Below are positions 26,901 through 34,918 of a DNA stretch of 64,000 nt, in pieces. The translations under genes were made by a program, and so were the position numbers. Origin of the DNA: Gaiella occulta (GTDB lineage Bacteria > Actinomycetota > Thermoleophilia > Gaiellales > Gaiellaceae); NCBI RefSeq assembly GCF_003351045.1, contig NZ_QQZY01000002.1:248001-312000 (forward strand). The letters are read 5' to 3'. Each line of letters starts with the position of its first letter. Position 1 is the first letter of the stretch. The notes beneath the pieces were generated by a model. It saw nothing but the letters and a program-made list of their open reading frames with translations, ran no database searches and had not been told where the DNA came from.

Positions 26901-27464
26901 GTGCGCGTGACCCGCGACAGAGCCTGGGCGACCCTGACCCGCTACACGACGAGCGAGTCGCTGCTCCGGCACGCGCTGGCCGTGGAGGCGTCGACGCGCT
27001 CCTACGCACGCCGCTTCGGCGAGGACGAGGAGCTGTGGGGGTGCACCGCGCTCCTGCACGACTTCGACTACGAGATCCACCCCACGCTCGACCGGCATCC
27101 ACAGGACGGCGCCCCCATCCTGCGCGAGGAGGGATACCCGGAGGAGCTGATCGAGGCGGTGCTCTCGCACGCGGAGCACGTGGGCATCCCGCGTGACACG
27201 CCCCTCAAGAAGACGCTGTTCGCCTGCGACGAGCTGTCGGGGTTCGTGCACGCGTGCGGGCTCGTGCGGCCGACCGGCCTCGAGGGGCTCGAGCCGAAGT
27301 CGGTGCGCAAGAAGCTGAAGCAGCCGTCGTTTGCCGCCGGCGTGCACCGGGACGAGGTCTACGCAGGCGCGGAGCTCCTCGGCCTCGAGCTCGACGAGCA
27401 CATCGCGAACGTCGTCGCGGCACTGCGCCCCGTCGCCGCCGAGCTCGGCCTTGCGGCCGCGTAG
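26901..27464 (+). CDS. HD-domain phosphohydrolase-like protein
   Basis: The 187-residue protein carries an HD domain: [29 protein letters not shown] (His-Asp pair near residue 52), [24 protein letters not shown] and [19 protein letters not shown]. These soluble HD proteins hydrolyse phosphomonoesters or nucleotides; the substrate is unknown. The GTG start is supported by the TANNNT box 8 nt upstream. Confidence 0.88.
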   Translation: MRVTRDRAWATLTRYTTSESLLRHALAVEASTRSYARRFGEDEELWGCTALLHDFDYEIHPTLDRHPQDGAPILREEGYPEELIEAVLSHAEHVGIPRDTPLKKTLFACDELSGFVHACGLVRPTGLEGLEPKSVRKKLKQPSFAAGVHRDEVYAGAELLGLELDEHIANVVAALRPVAAELGLAAA

Positions 27465-27471
27465 GACGTCG

Positions 27472-27903
27472 CTACGGGCGCCAGCGTAGCGGCGCCGCGT
27501 CCGCCGGATACGCGGCCGGGAACGTCGTCGCGCCGGCGGGCGGACGCTCCCAGGGCTGGGCGGAGCGCGCGTACACGTGCCCGGCGAGCTCGAGGCCGGC
27601 CGCGTCGTCGAGCGTGCCGACGCCGATCGACACGGTCGGGCGTCCGGGCGCGTCCCAGAACAGGCTCGCGCCGCACTCGGCGCAGGAGCCGTGGCTCGCA
27701 CCCGAATCCGAGGCGGGCGCCGCCGTCCAGCGCAGCCCGCGGTCTTCGAGCAGCGCCAGCTGCTCGCGACGCGCCGCGGTCGCGGCCCACGCGCGGCCTG
27801 CCCAGCGCCGGCACTCCGGGCAATGGCACACGAGCACGTCGCGCAGCGGACCGTCCACGGCATAGCGGACGGCGCCGCAGAGACAGCCGCCCTCGCGCCT
27901 CAT
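27472..27903 (-). CDS. GFA/CENP-V-domain zinc protein
   Basis: The 143-residue protein has GGCLCGAVRYAV, VLVCHCPECRRW and GSCAECGASLFWD, the Cys pairs of the glutathione-dependent formaldehyde-activating fold, which binds two zinc ions. Actinobacteria usually lack glutathione, so the substrate is probably different. The ATG overlaps the aminotransferase stop by 4 nt (ATGA). Confidence 0.92.
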   Translation of the reverse strand: MRREGGCLCGAVRYAVDGPLRDVLVCHCPECRRWAGRAWAATAARREQLALLEDRGLRWTAAPASDSGASHGSCAECGASLFWDAPGRPTVSIGVGTLDDAAGLELAGHVYARSAQPWERPPAGATTFPAAYPADAAPLRWRP

Positions 27904-28961
27904 CGCGCGAGCTCCGACACGAGCCGGTCGAGGTCGCCGTCGCTCGTCCACCAGCCGCACGAGACCCTCACGAGGCCGCTGCGCGGGATCTCGCGCACGT
28001 GCACGCCGGCGGCGAAAAGGCGCTCGACGAGAGCCGCCGCCTCCTCGACAGGGCGGAACGCGACGAGCGTCGCGCGCTCCTCGGGCACGATCACCTCGAC
28101 GTGCTCCGCGAGGAGCGAGCGACACCGCTCGGCTGTCGCGGCGGCGCGGTCGAACGCCCACGCGGGACGCGTGCCGACGGCCGCGAGCAGGCCCGCGAGC
28201 GAGGCCGCCGGCCACCAGTTCGGCTCGAAGCGGGCCGCGCCCTCGCGCGCCGTGAACGACCCGTCCGGCGCGTAGGCGACCTGCGAGAAGTAGCTCGGCG
28301 ACGCGACACGGAGCTCGTCGGGTCGCGCCACGAACAGCGCGCCGGTCGTGTCGGGGCCGCACAGCCACTTCTGGCCCGACACGGTGAGGAAGTCGATGCC
28401 GTCGACGTCGACGGGGACGGCGCCGACCGACTGGGCGCCGTCGACGAGCACGGGCACGCCGGTGGCGGCGCGCAGCTCGCGCACCGGCAGCAGGCGCCCC
28501 GTCGTCCACAGCACCTGCGACAGGGCCAGCAGCCGCGTGCGCGGCGTCACCGCGGCGGCGATGCGCTCGGGATCGGGCTCGACGACGACGACGCGCGCGC
28601 CCGAGGCGCCGAGCGCGCCGAGCAGGCCGAAGTGCTCGTCGCTCGTCGTCACGACCTCGTCCCCCGCTCCCAGACCGATGCCCGCGACGACGATGTTGCA
28701 GCCGTCCGTCGTCGAGGAGGTGAGCGCGACCTGCCCGGGCTCGGCGCCGATCAGCGCGGCGACGGCGGCACGGACGTGCGCGCGCATCTCCATCGCGCGG
28801 CCGAAGTACGGGGTGCCGCTGCGGCCCTCGCGCAGATCCCTCTCGAGCTCCGCCGCCACGGCTGCGTGCGTCGCGCGCGCGATCGGCCCGAAGGTGCCGG
28901 CGTTCAGGTAGGCGATCCGCTCCAGCACCGGAAACTGGGCGCGCGCCTGCTCGAAGGTCAC
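27900..28961 (-). CDS. Class V PLP-dependent aminotransferase
   Basis: The 353-residue fold-type I enzyme belongs to the cysteine desulfurase/isopenicillin N epimerase-like group. Motifs are FPVLERIAYLNAGTFGPIA, TSSTTDGCNIV, VLVDGAQSVGAVPVDVDGIDF (PLP Asp) and TVSGQKWLCGPDTTG (PLP Lys). No desulfurase Cys loop is evident. The GTG at 28961 has a GGGAGG site; the upstream extension in frame is not conserved-looking. The substrate is unknown. The 165-nt space 28962-29126 upstream holds only promoter sequence. Confidence 0.88.
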   Translation of the reverse strand: MTFEQARAQFPVLERIAYLNAGTFGPIARATHAAVAAELERDLREGRSGTPYFGRAMEMRAHVRAAVAALIGAEPGQVALTSSTTDGCNIVVAGIGLGAGDEVVTTSDEHFGLLGALGASGARVVVVEPDPERIAAAVTPRTRLLALSQVLWTTGRLLPVRELRAATGVPVLVDGAQSVGAVPVDVDGIDFLTVSGQKWLCGPDTTGALFVARPDELRVASPSYFSQVAYAPDGSFTAREGAARFEPNWWPAASLAGLLAAVGTRPAWAFDRAAATAERCRSLLAEHVEVIVPEERATLVAFRPVEEAAALVERLFAAGVHVREIPRSGLVRVSCGWWTSDGDLDRLVSELAR

Positions 28962-29126
28962 CCGACCTCCCGCTCGACCGCTGCATGGTCGGAGAGCACG
29001 ACGCCATTGTGCACGCGACGCTCCCGCGACCAGGCGGTCAGCGCTTTGCGCGAGGACGTGGTCGACGCCGCGGAACAGATCCCGGCTGCGGACGATCACC
29101 GCCACGGTCGCTCTACTCTAGAGAGC

Positions 29127-30179
29127 GTGCGCCTCCTGCTCGCCGATCCTCCCGCCTACACGCCCCGGTACGACCACGCCCTCGCCGCGGCGCTCGCGCG
29201 CGCCGGCGCCGACGTCACGCTGCTGACGTCGCGCTTTCGCTACGGCGCGGTCCCGGCGCCCGCCGGCTACCGCTTCGACGACGGCCTCTATCCGCTCTCG
29301 GCGCGGCTGCGCGCGCCGCGGCTGCGGCTGGCCGTGAAGGCGCTGGAACATCCGTTCGCGCTGTCGCGGCTGGGCCGCGCCCGCGCGGACGTCACGCACC
29401 TGCAGTGGCTCTCCGCGCCCGAGGTCGACGCCTGGCTCCTCGCCTCCCGCGCACCGCTCGTGTTCACGGCGCACGACCTGCTGCCGCGCCGCACTGCGCA
29501 CAGGACACGCACGTGGCGGCGGCTGTTCTCCCGCGTCGAGCGCGTCATCACCCACAGCGAGAACGGCCGGCGCACGCTCGCGGACTTCGGCGTCGCGGAG
29601 GAGCGGCTGCGCGTCATCCCGCACCCGGTCTTTCGCAGCGAGCCGCCGCGTCGCGACGACGGGCGCACCGCGCTCGCCCTCGGCGTCATCCGGCCCTACA
29701 AGGGGCTCGCGGACGCCGTCGCGGCCGTCGGCCGCGTCGACGGGGCCCGCCTGCTCGTCGCGGGCGACCCGCGCATGCCCCTCGAGCGCCTGCGCGAGAC
29801 CGCAGGCGACCGTGGCGAGTGGCGACTCGGCTACCTCTCGCAAGCCGAGCTGGAGCAGGCGCTCGGCGAGGCGACGGTGGCGCTCTTCCCCTATCGCGCC
29901 GAGCTCGACCAGTCGGGCGCGCTCCTTCAGGCGCTGGGAGCCGGTGTGCCCGCGATCGTCTACGACGTCGGCGGGCTCGGCGAGATCGTGGGCGCCTTCG
30001 GCGCGGGCGCGGTCGTGCCGGCGGGCGACGAGGAGGCGCTCGCCGACGCGCTACGCCGGCTGCTCGACGACGCACATGCGCTCGCGCAGGCACGCGCGGG
30101 CGCGATGCGCGCCCGCGACGAGCTCACCTGGGAGCGCGCCGCCGCCGCCCACCTGGCGCTGTACCGGGAGCTGACGTGA
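29127..30179 (+). CDS. GT4-type glycosyltransferase
   Basis: The 350-residue GT-B enzyme is probably cytoplasmic or membrane-associated. The N-terminal acceptor domain begins VRLLLADPPAYTPRYDHALAAALARAGADV, with VTHLQWLSAPEVDAWLL and LVFTAHDLLPRR. The C-terminal donor domain has GVIRPYKGLADAV, LFPYRAELDQSGALLQALGAGVPAIVYDVGGLGEIV, typical of family GT4. TACTCT lies 9 nt before the GTG. The sugar and acceptor are unknown; no polysaccharide cluster surrounds it. Confidence 0.88.
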   Translation: MRLLLADPPAYTPRYDHALAAALARAGADVTLLTSRFRYGAVPAPAGYRFDDGLYPLSARLRAPRLRLAVKALEHPFALSRLGRARADVTHLQWLSAPEVDAWLLASRAPLVFTAHDLLPRRTAHRTRTWRRLFSRVERVITHSENGRRTLADFGVAEERLRVIPHPVFRSEPPRRDDGRTALALGVIRPYKGLADAVAAVGRVDGARLLVAGDPRMPLERLRETAGDRGEWRLGYLSQAELEQALGEATVALFPYRAELDQSGALLQALGAGVPAIVYDVGGLGEIVGAFGAGAVVPAGDEEALADALRRLLDDAHALAQARAGAMRARDELTWERAAAAHLALYRELT

Positions 30180-30505
30180 TGTTCGGCCGGCGCAGCAGCC
30201 GCTTCCGCGACGTCATCGAGCGCCAGCTCGCGCTCTTCGCCGAAGACGAGGCCGATCTGCTCCAGGAGGCCGACGCCGCCGAGGCCGCGTGGAACGCGGT
30301 CGGCCGCGACGAGGCGGAGGAGGCCTACGGCGACTACCAGCTCGTCGTCGATGCGATCGCCGACCGGCTGCTCGACATCCGCGAGACGTATGCGTCCACG
30401 CTCGACGACGCGGCGGCCGCCGACTACCGCGATGCCTTCGGACGTGCGGCGAGAAGGCGCTTCCGCCGCTATACGAGCCTGCTCGACGATCTCGACGACG
30501 CCTGA
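30179..30505 (+). CDS. Small helical protein of unknown function
   Basis: The 108-residue acidic protein begins MFGRRSSRFRDVIERQLALFAEDEADLLQEADAA and ends RRRFRRYTSLLDDLDDA. It appears all-helical and has no signal peptide. The ATG shares bases with the glycosyltransferase stop (TGATG; a GTG at 30176 is also possible), so the two are coupled. I do not recognise a family; the spread of charges argues for a real protein. Confidence 0.75.
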   Translation: MFGRRSSRFRDVIERQLALFAEDEADLLQEADAAEAAWNAVGRDEAEEAYGDYQLVVDAIADRLLDIRETYASTLDDAAAADYRDAFGRAARRRFRRYTSLLDDLDDA

Positions 30506-30510
30506 GCGGA

Positions 30511-30849
30511 TCAGGGGCCGAGCCCGTCGCCGGGCGACCGCGGCCGCAGGCAGCGGGCGAGCTTGAGGTAGCGGCTTGCCTCGGCGCCACGGCCCTGCTT
30601 CTGCAAGGTGCGTCCGAGCGCGTAGTGCGCGTAGTCGTCGACCGGGGACAGCTCGAGCACCTTGCGGAACTCCGCCTCCGCGGCGGCCCAGCGCGTGATG
30701 CGGAAGTAGGCGATGCCGAGCGCCTCGCGGATGGACGCCTTGTCGGGCTCGAGCTTCTTCGCCTTCTCGAGCGCCACGGTCGCCTGTGCCGCCATGCCGC
30801 TGCGCAGGTGGCGCCGGCCCTGCTGGTAGAGATCGTAGGCCTCGCTCAT
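30511..30849 (-). CDS. TPR-repeat protein
   Basis: The 112-residue soluble protein has about two and a half tetratricopeptide repeats: YDLYQQGRRHLRSGMAAQATVALEKAKKLEP, ASIREALGIAYFRITRWAAAEAEFRKVLELSP and DYAHYALGRTLQKQGRGAEASRYLKLARCLRP. TPRs mediate protein contacts; the partner is unknown. It lies between coaBC and the small helical gene, convergent with the latter. Confidence 0.92.
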   Translation of the reverse strand: MSEAYDLYQQGRRHLRSGMAAQATVALEKAKKLEPDKASIREALGIAYFRITRWAAAEAEFRKVLELSPVDDYAHYALGRTLQKQGRGAEASRYLKLARCLRPRSPGDGLGP

Positions 30850-30921
30850 GGGGTCATCGTGCCGGAGGCGTCAAGAGCTCCGCCGCGACCGCGCCGGGAG
30901 GAACGTGCGCCGCGCTCGCGC

Positions 30922-32091
30922 TCAGCGGCGGCGCTGCGCGAGCAGGCGCTCGACCTCGTCGAGGACCGCCTCCGCGACTGCCGGCTTCGGCGCCTTCGGC
31001 ACCAGGCGCTCGCCGTCCCGCGAGACGAGCGTGACCTCGTTGTCGTCGCTGTCGAAGCCGATGTCGAACCGCCCCACGTCGTTGTAGACGACGAGGTCGA
31101 CGTTCTTGTCGTCGAGCATCGCGCGCTTGCGCACGAGGCCGTCCGGCCCCTGCTCGGCGCCGAAGGCGACGAGCACCTGCGACGGGTCGCGCGCGCTGCC
31201 GAGCGCGCGGGCGACGTCGACGGTCGGCACGAGCTCGACGTGCCACGGCTCGGCGCTCTTCGCACGCTTGCCGTCGCCCGCCGCCGCCGGCCGGTAGTCG
31301 GCGACGGCGGCGGCCATCACGATCACGTCGGCGTCGCGGCGCGCCATCGCCTCGCGCTCGAGATCGGCCGCCGTCGGGGTCTGCACCACCTCCACGCCGG
31401 CGGGCGCCGGGACGCCGAGGTTGGCGGCAAGCAGCGTCACGGCGGCTCCGCGCCGTCGCGCACCGTCTGCCAGCGCGACGCCCATGCGCCCCGACGAGCG
31501 GTTGCCGACGTAGCGCACGGCGTCGAGCGGCTCGCGCGTGCCGCCGGCCGTGACGACGACGCGGCGGCCGGCAAGCGTGGATGGCGCCTGCTCGCCGAGG
31601 AGGGCGAGCGCACGCTCGACGATCGCGGCCGGCTCCGCCATCCTGCCCCATCCGACCTCGCCCTCGGCGAGCTCGCCGGCGCTCGGGCCGATGATCTCGA
31701 CGCTGCGAGCGCGCAGCGTCTCGAAGTTCGCCCGCGTCGCCGGGTGCTCCCACATGGCCGAATTCATCGCCGGCGCGACGAGCAGCGGGCCGCGATGCGC
31801 GAGTGCCGCCTCGGTGAGCACGTCGTCGGCGAGGCCGTGCGCGAGCCGCGCCGCCGTGTGCGCGGTCAGCGGCGCGATCAGCAGCAGGTCGGCGCGCTGG
31901 AGATGCGGGTACGGGTCGGCTGGCCGCTCGCGACGCGCGAGCGCGAAGAACGTCTCGGCGCTGACGAAGCGCTCGGCGCCTCGCGTGGGCAGCGGCAGCA
32001 CATCGTGTCCGCCGCGCACGAGCAGGCGCACCACCTCGCACGCCTTGTAGGCGGCGATTCCGCCGGTGATGCCGAGGACGATGCGCGCCAC
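30922..32091 (-). CDS. coaBC: Bifunctional phosphopantothenoylcysteine synthetase/decarboxylase
   Basis: CoaBC makes 4'-phosphopantetheine in coenzyme A synthesis. The CoaC flavodoxin-like half (about 1-180) has GITGGIAAYKACE, PHLQRADLLLIAPLTAHTAARLAHGLADD and PAMNSAMWEHPATRANFE. The CoaB half has GGTREPLDAVRYVGNRSSGRMG and KNVDLVVYNDV. Where E. coli CoaC has an ACG motif with a catalytic Cys, this protein reads AEGEVGWGRM, so that Cys is not obvious. GTG 32091 follows CACAAT by 7 nt; ATG 32100 overlaps that box and is less likely. Confidence 0.94.
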   Translation of the reverse strand: MARIVLGITGGIAAYKACEVVRLLVRGGHDVLPLPTRGAERFVSAETFFALARRERPADPYPHLQRADLLLIAPLTAHTAARLAHGLADDVLTEAALAHRGPLLVAPAMNSAMWEHPATRANFETLRARSVEIIGPSAGELAEGEVGWGRMAEPAAIVERALALLGEQAPSTLAGRRVVVTAGGTREPLDAVRYVGNRSSGRMGVALADGARRRGAAVTLLAANLGVPAPAGVEVVQTPTAADLEREAMARRDADVIVMAAAVADYRPAAAGDGKRAKSAEPWHVELVPTVDVARALGSARDPSQVLVAFGAEQGPDGLVRKRAMLDDKNVDLVVYNDVGRFDIGFDSDDNEVTLVSRDGERLVPKAPKPAVAEAVLDEVERLLAQRRR

Positions 32092-32139
32092 GGCGCACAT
32101 TGTGCCGTCAGGAGGTGGAGAAGGAGGAGCCGGCGGGTC

Positions 32140-32373
32140 CTAGGGGCGGTACGCGTACGCGATCTTCGCCTGCGCGATCTCTTCCATCGCCATCGTCAGG
32201 TAGTTCTTCGAGCGCGACTGCACGAGCGGCGGCGGCGCGTCCTCGAAGCCCAGGCCCTCGCCGAGCTGGTGGTGGTAGCTGTTGATCTGGCGCGCGCGCT
32301 TGGCGGCGACGATCACCAGCGCGTAGCGCGAGTCGACGTGCTCGAGAAGGTCGTCGATGCGGGGTTCGATCAT
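32140..32373 (-). CDS. rpoZ: RNA polymerase omega subunit
   Basis: The 77-residue omega protein assists assembly of RNA polymerase through beta prime. It contains DDLLEHVDSRYALVIVAAKRARQIN and a C-terminal YLTMAMEEIAQAKIAY segment, the usual pattern. Its ATG overlaps the gmk stop by 4 nt, and the mihF-gmk-rpoZ-coaBC order is the standard actinobacterial arrangement. Confidence 0.95.
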   Translation of the reverse strand: MIEPRIDDLLEHVDSRYALVIVAAKRARQINSYHHQLGEGLGFEDAPPPLVQSRSKNYLTMAMEEIAQAKIAYAYRP

Positions 32374-32954
32374 TGCGCGACCATGGTACCGGCAAGATCG
32401 AGCTCCCGCTCGACGATCGCCGAGAGCACCTCGGTGGCCCGATGGACGTCGTCGTTTCGCACCATGTAGCGGAACCGGTGCGCCTGCTCGAGCTGGCGCC
32501 GTGCGAGCCGGATCCGGTCCTCGATCTCGCCCGTCGACTCGGTCGCGCGTTCGCGCAGCCGACGCTCGAGCTCGGCCACGTCGGCGGCGATGAAGATCGT
32601 CACGGCACGCTCGACCTCCTCCTGCACCCTGAGCGCGCCCTCGAGCTCGAGCTCGAGGACGCAGACGCGCCCCTCCGCGGCGATGCGCGCCATCTCCGAG
32701 CGCAGCGTCCCGTAGCGCTTGCGCGACACGTACTGCACGTGCTCGAGGAATTCGCCCGCCTCGACGCGGGCGACGAACTGCTCCTCGTCGAGGAACCAGT
32801 ACTCGCGTCCGCTCACCTCGCCGGGGCGCATCGGCCGCGTGGTGGCGGAGACCGCGACCTCCAGCTCGGGCAGCCGCTCCACGAGCGCCCTGATCAGCGT
32901 GCCCTTGCCGGCACCGGACGGGCCCGTGATGACGAAGACCGGCTGCGCGCTCAT
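32370..32954 (-). CDS. gmk: Guanylate kinase
   Basis: The 194-residue enzyme phosphorylates GMP to GDP. It has the P-loop ITGPSGAGKGTL, the GMP-binding SATTRPMRPGEVSGREYWFLDEEQF segment and the LELELEGALRVQ and RLRERATES lid regions. TAGGGT precedes the ATG by 8 nt. It is coupled to rpoZ. Confidence 0.96.
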   Translation of the reverse strand: MSAQPVFVITGPSGAGKGTLIRALVERLPELEVAVSATTRPMRPGEVSGREYWFLDEEQFVARVEAGEFLEHVQYVSRKRYGTLRSEMARIAAEGRVCVLELELEGALRVQEEVERAVTIFIAADVAELERRLRERATESTGEIEDRIRLARRQLEQAHRFRYMVRNDDVHRATEVLSAIVERELDLAGTMVAQ

Positions 32955-33001
32955 CGCGGCCAACCCTACCGGCGATGCCGCGAGCCCTTCGGCACGCGTG
33001 T

Positions 33002-33331
33002 TCAGCGGTTGAAGAGCGACACCAGCTCGTTGCGCTGGCGCTCGGAAAGGCCGCCGACCGTCTTCGACTGACTGATGCGGCACTGGTTCAGCAGGCGCGC
33101 GGCCTTGACGCGCCCGAACTTCGGCACCGCCATCAGCATGTCGAACACCTTCGCGGTGGAGACGTACTCCGGCGGATCGAGGAGGATGCCCTCGATCTGC
33201 ACCGTGCCCTCCTTGAGGTCCTTCTTCAGCTGAGCTCTGCGGACGCGGATGTCGTTCGCCCTCCTGAGCGCCTCCATCCGCTGATCGAGTGAGCGAGCGG
33301 GCGCCTGGGCTTGAGTCTTCGACGCGACCAT
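33002..33331 (-). CDS. mihF: Actinobacterial integration host factor (mIHF)
   Basis: The 109-residue nucleoid protein bends DNA and supports phage integration in mycobacteria. It contains LDQRMEALRRANDIRVRRAQLKKDLKEG, the helix-two-turn-helix region VSTAKVFDMLMAVPKFGRVKAARLLNQCRIS and GGLSERQRNELVSLF. It is restricted to actinobacteria, which supports the phylum assignment. A TTGACC/TAGACT promoter lies directly upstream. Confidence 0.96.
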   Translation of the reverse strand: MVASKTQAQAPARSLDQRMEALRRANDIRVRRAQLKKDLKEGTVQIEGILLDPPEYVSTAKVFDMLMAVPKFGRVKAARLLNQCRISQSKTVGGLSERQRNELVSLFNR

Positions 33332-33340
33332 GAGCGCCCG

Positions 33341-33368
33341 AGTCTAACAATCCCGGGCGGCCGGTCAA
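33341..33368 (-). promoter_or_regulatory. mihF promoter
   Basis: TTGACC (33363-33368) and TAGACT (33341-33346) are 16 bp apart on the minus strand. The -10 box ends 9 nt before the mihF ATG, so the transcript would have almost no leader. Confidence 0.65.
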
Positions 33369-33388
33369 GCACAACTGTTGTTGCGCAT

Positions 33389-34252
33389 TTACAGGGCTTT
33401 TTCTCGGTTACTTCTGGCAACAGCGCGTGCGTCGGCCGGATCGCGGAAGCCGCGGGCCGCCGCTTCGGCTGCGAGCTCGCCGCGGATGCGCCCGGGCGCT
33501 CCCGGGTCGGAGAAGAGCACGGTGCCCAGCGAGACAACGCTGGCGCCGGCCGCGACGAGCTCCAGCGCGTCGATACCGGTGACGACGCCCCCCATGCCGA
33601 CGATCGGAACCTCGACGGCGGCCGCGCACGCCCAGACGCACGCGAGCGCGATCGGCTTCAGGGCCGGCCCCGAGTATCCGCCCAGCGCCCGTGCCAGCCG
33701 CGGCCGCAGCGTGGCGGGATCGAGTGCGAGACCGCGGATCGTGTTGACGAGCGAGAGCCCGTCCGCGCCGGCGGCGACGACGGCGCGGGCGGACTCCGCA
33801 ATGTCCCAGGTCGCGGGCGACAGCTTCGCGTACAGCGGCTTGCGCGTGGCCTCGCGGCAGGCCGCCACGATCTCGGCCGACGACTCGGGCGCCTCCTCGA
33901 CGTTCGGGCAGGAGAGGTTGAGCTCGAGCACCTCGACGTCGTCGCGCCCGTCGAGGCGCTCGCAGATGCCCGCGAAGTCCCGCGCGGAGAAGCCGCCCAC
34001 CGACACCCACACGTGCAGCCCCAGCGCGGCGAGGCGCGGGAGGACGTCGGAGACGAGCGCGTCCACGCCGGGGCCTTGCAGGCCGATGGCGTTGAGCATG
34101 CCGGCACGGGTCTCGGCGATGCGCACCGGGGGGTTGCCGTCCCGCGGCAGCGGTGTGATCGTCTTCGTCACGAACGCGTCGAGGCTGCGGGCGACGTCCG
34201 GGGCGGTGAGCGCGTCGAGGCAGCCGCTCGCGTTGAGCAGGGGAACGGTCAC
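33389..34252 (-). CDS. pyrD: Dihydroorotate dehydrogenase, class 1B catalytic subunit
   Basis: The 287-residue FMN protein oxidises dihydroorotate to orotate. Motifs are FVTKTITPLPRDGNPPVRI, MLNAIGLQGPGVDA, the catalytic loop VLELNLSCPNVEE (Cys, as in class 1B) and the FMN-phosphate region GMGGVVTGIDALELVAAGAS. The GTG start overlaps the pyrK stop by 4 nt, consistent with the class 1B PyrD-PyrK complex that passes electrons to NAD. Confidence 0.96.
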   Translation of the reverse strand: MTVPLLNASGCLDALTAPDVARSLDAFVTKTITPLPRDGNPPVRIAETRAGMLNAIGLQGPGVDALVSDVLPRLAALGLHVWVSVGGFSARDFAGICERLDGRDDVEVLELNLSCPNVEEAPESSAEIVAACREATRKPLYAKLSPATWDIAESARAVVAAGADGLSLVNTIRGLALDPATLRPRLARALGGYSGPALKPIALACVWACAAAVEVPIVGMGGVVTGIDALELVAAGASVVSLGTVLFSDPGAPGRIRGELAAEAAARGFRDPADARAVARSNREKAL

Positions 34253-34911
34253 GCCGCGCGCAGAACGGGGCCGCTGACACAGAGCCGCTGCAGGCGGCCG
34301 TCGACCTCGACGACGCAGCCGTAGCAGGCGCCGTAGCCACAGGCCATCGGCGCCTCCCAGGCCAGCTGCGCCCCCGGCACGCGCTGCCGCAGCGCCGCGA
34401 GCATCGGCTCGGGCCCGCACGCGAGCACGTCGCCGGGATCGTCGGGCAGCAGCGCGGTGACGTAGGTCGGCTCGAGCACCACCTCGGCGCCCGGGACGAG
34501 TGCCGCCGCCTCGGCGTGGTGGGCGCTGCGGAAGCCGAGCAGCGCACGCGGCCGGCCGAGTGCCCGCGACAGGTACGGCAGCGGCGCCACGCCGATGCCG
34601 CCGCCGACGAGCAGCGGGCGCCGCACGGCGAGATCGAAGCCGTTGCCGAGCGGCCCCAGGACGTGCAGGCGCTCGCCGGCGGCGAGCGCGCAGAGCGCGC
34701 GCGTGCCGGGCCCGACGGGATCGATCAGGAACGCGAGCTCGCCCGCAGGCGCGAGGCACAGCGACATCGGCCGCGGCAGCACGCGACCGGGCGCCTCCAG
34801 CATGAAGAACTGCCCCGGCATGCCGGGCGAGAGGCTCCCGCGCCCGACGCGCAGCAGCGTGTAGGGGCCGACCGGCTCGGTGCCGACGACCTCGACGAGC
34901 GCGCGCCGCAT
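34249..34911 (-). CDS. pyrK: Dihydroorotate dehydrogenase electron-transfer subunit
   Basis: The 220-residue ferredoxin-reductase-type protein carries FAD and a [2Fe-2S] cluster. The FAD-binding motif RPMSLCLA and the NAD-region GGGIGVAPL are visible. The C-terminal cluster motif ACGYGACYGCVVEVDGRLQRLC supplies four Cys. It works with PyrD (coupled by 4-nt overlap) and follows carB by only 7 nt. Confidence 0.95.
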   Translation of the reverse strand: MRRALVEVVGTEPVGPYTLLRVGRGSLSPGMPGQFFMLEAPGRVLPRPMSLCLAPAGELAFLIDPVGPGTRALCALAAGERLHVLGPLGNGFDLAVRRPLLVGGGIGVAPLPYLSRALGRPRALLGFRSAHHAEAAALVPGAEVVLEPTYVTALLPDDPGDVLACGPEPMLAALRQRVPGAQLAWEAPMACGYGACYGCVVEVDGRLQRLCVSGPVLRAA

Positions 34912-34918
34912 CCGCGTC

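Noticed and set aside
28962-29126. N-terminal extension of the class V aminotransferase to 29105
   Set aside because: The extra residues are not family-like and a good ribosome site precedes GTG 28961.
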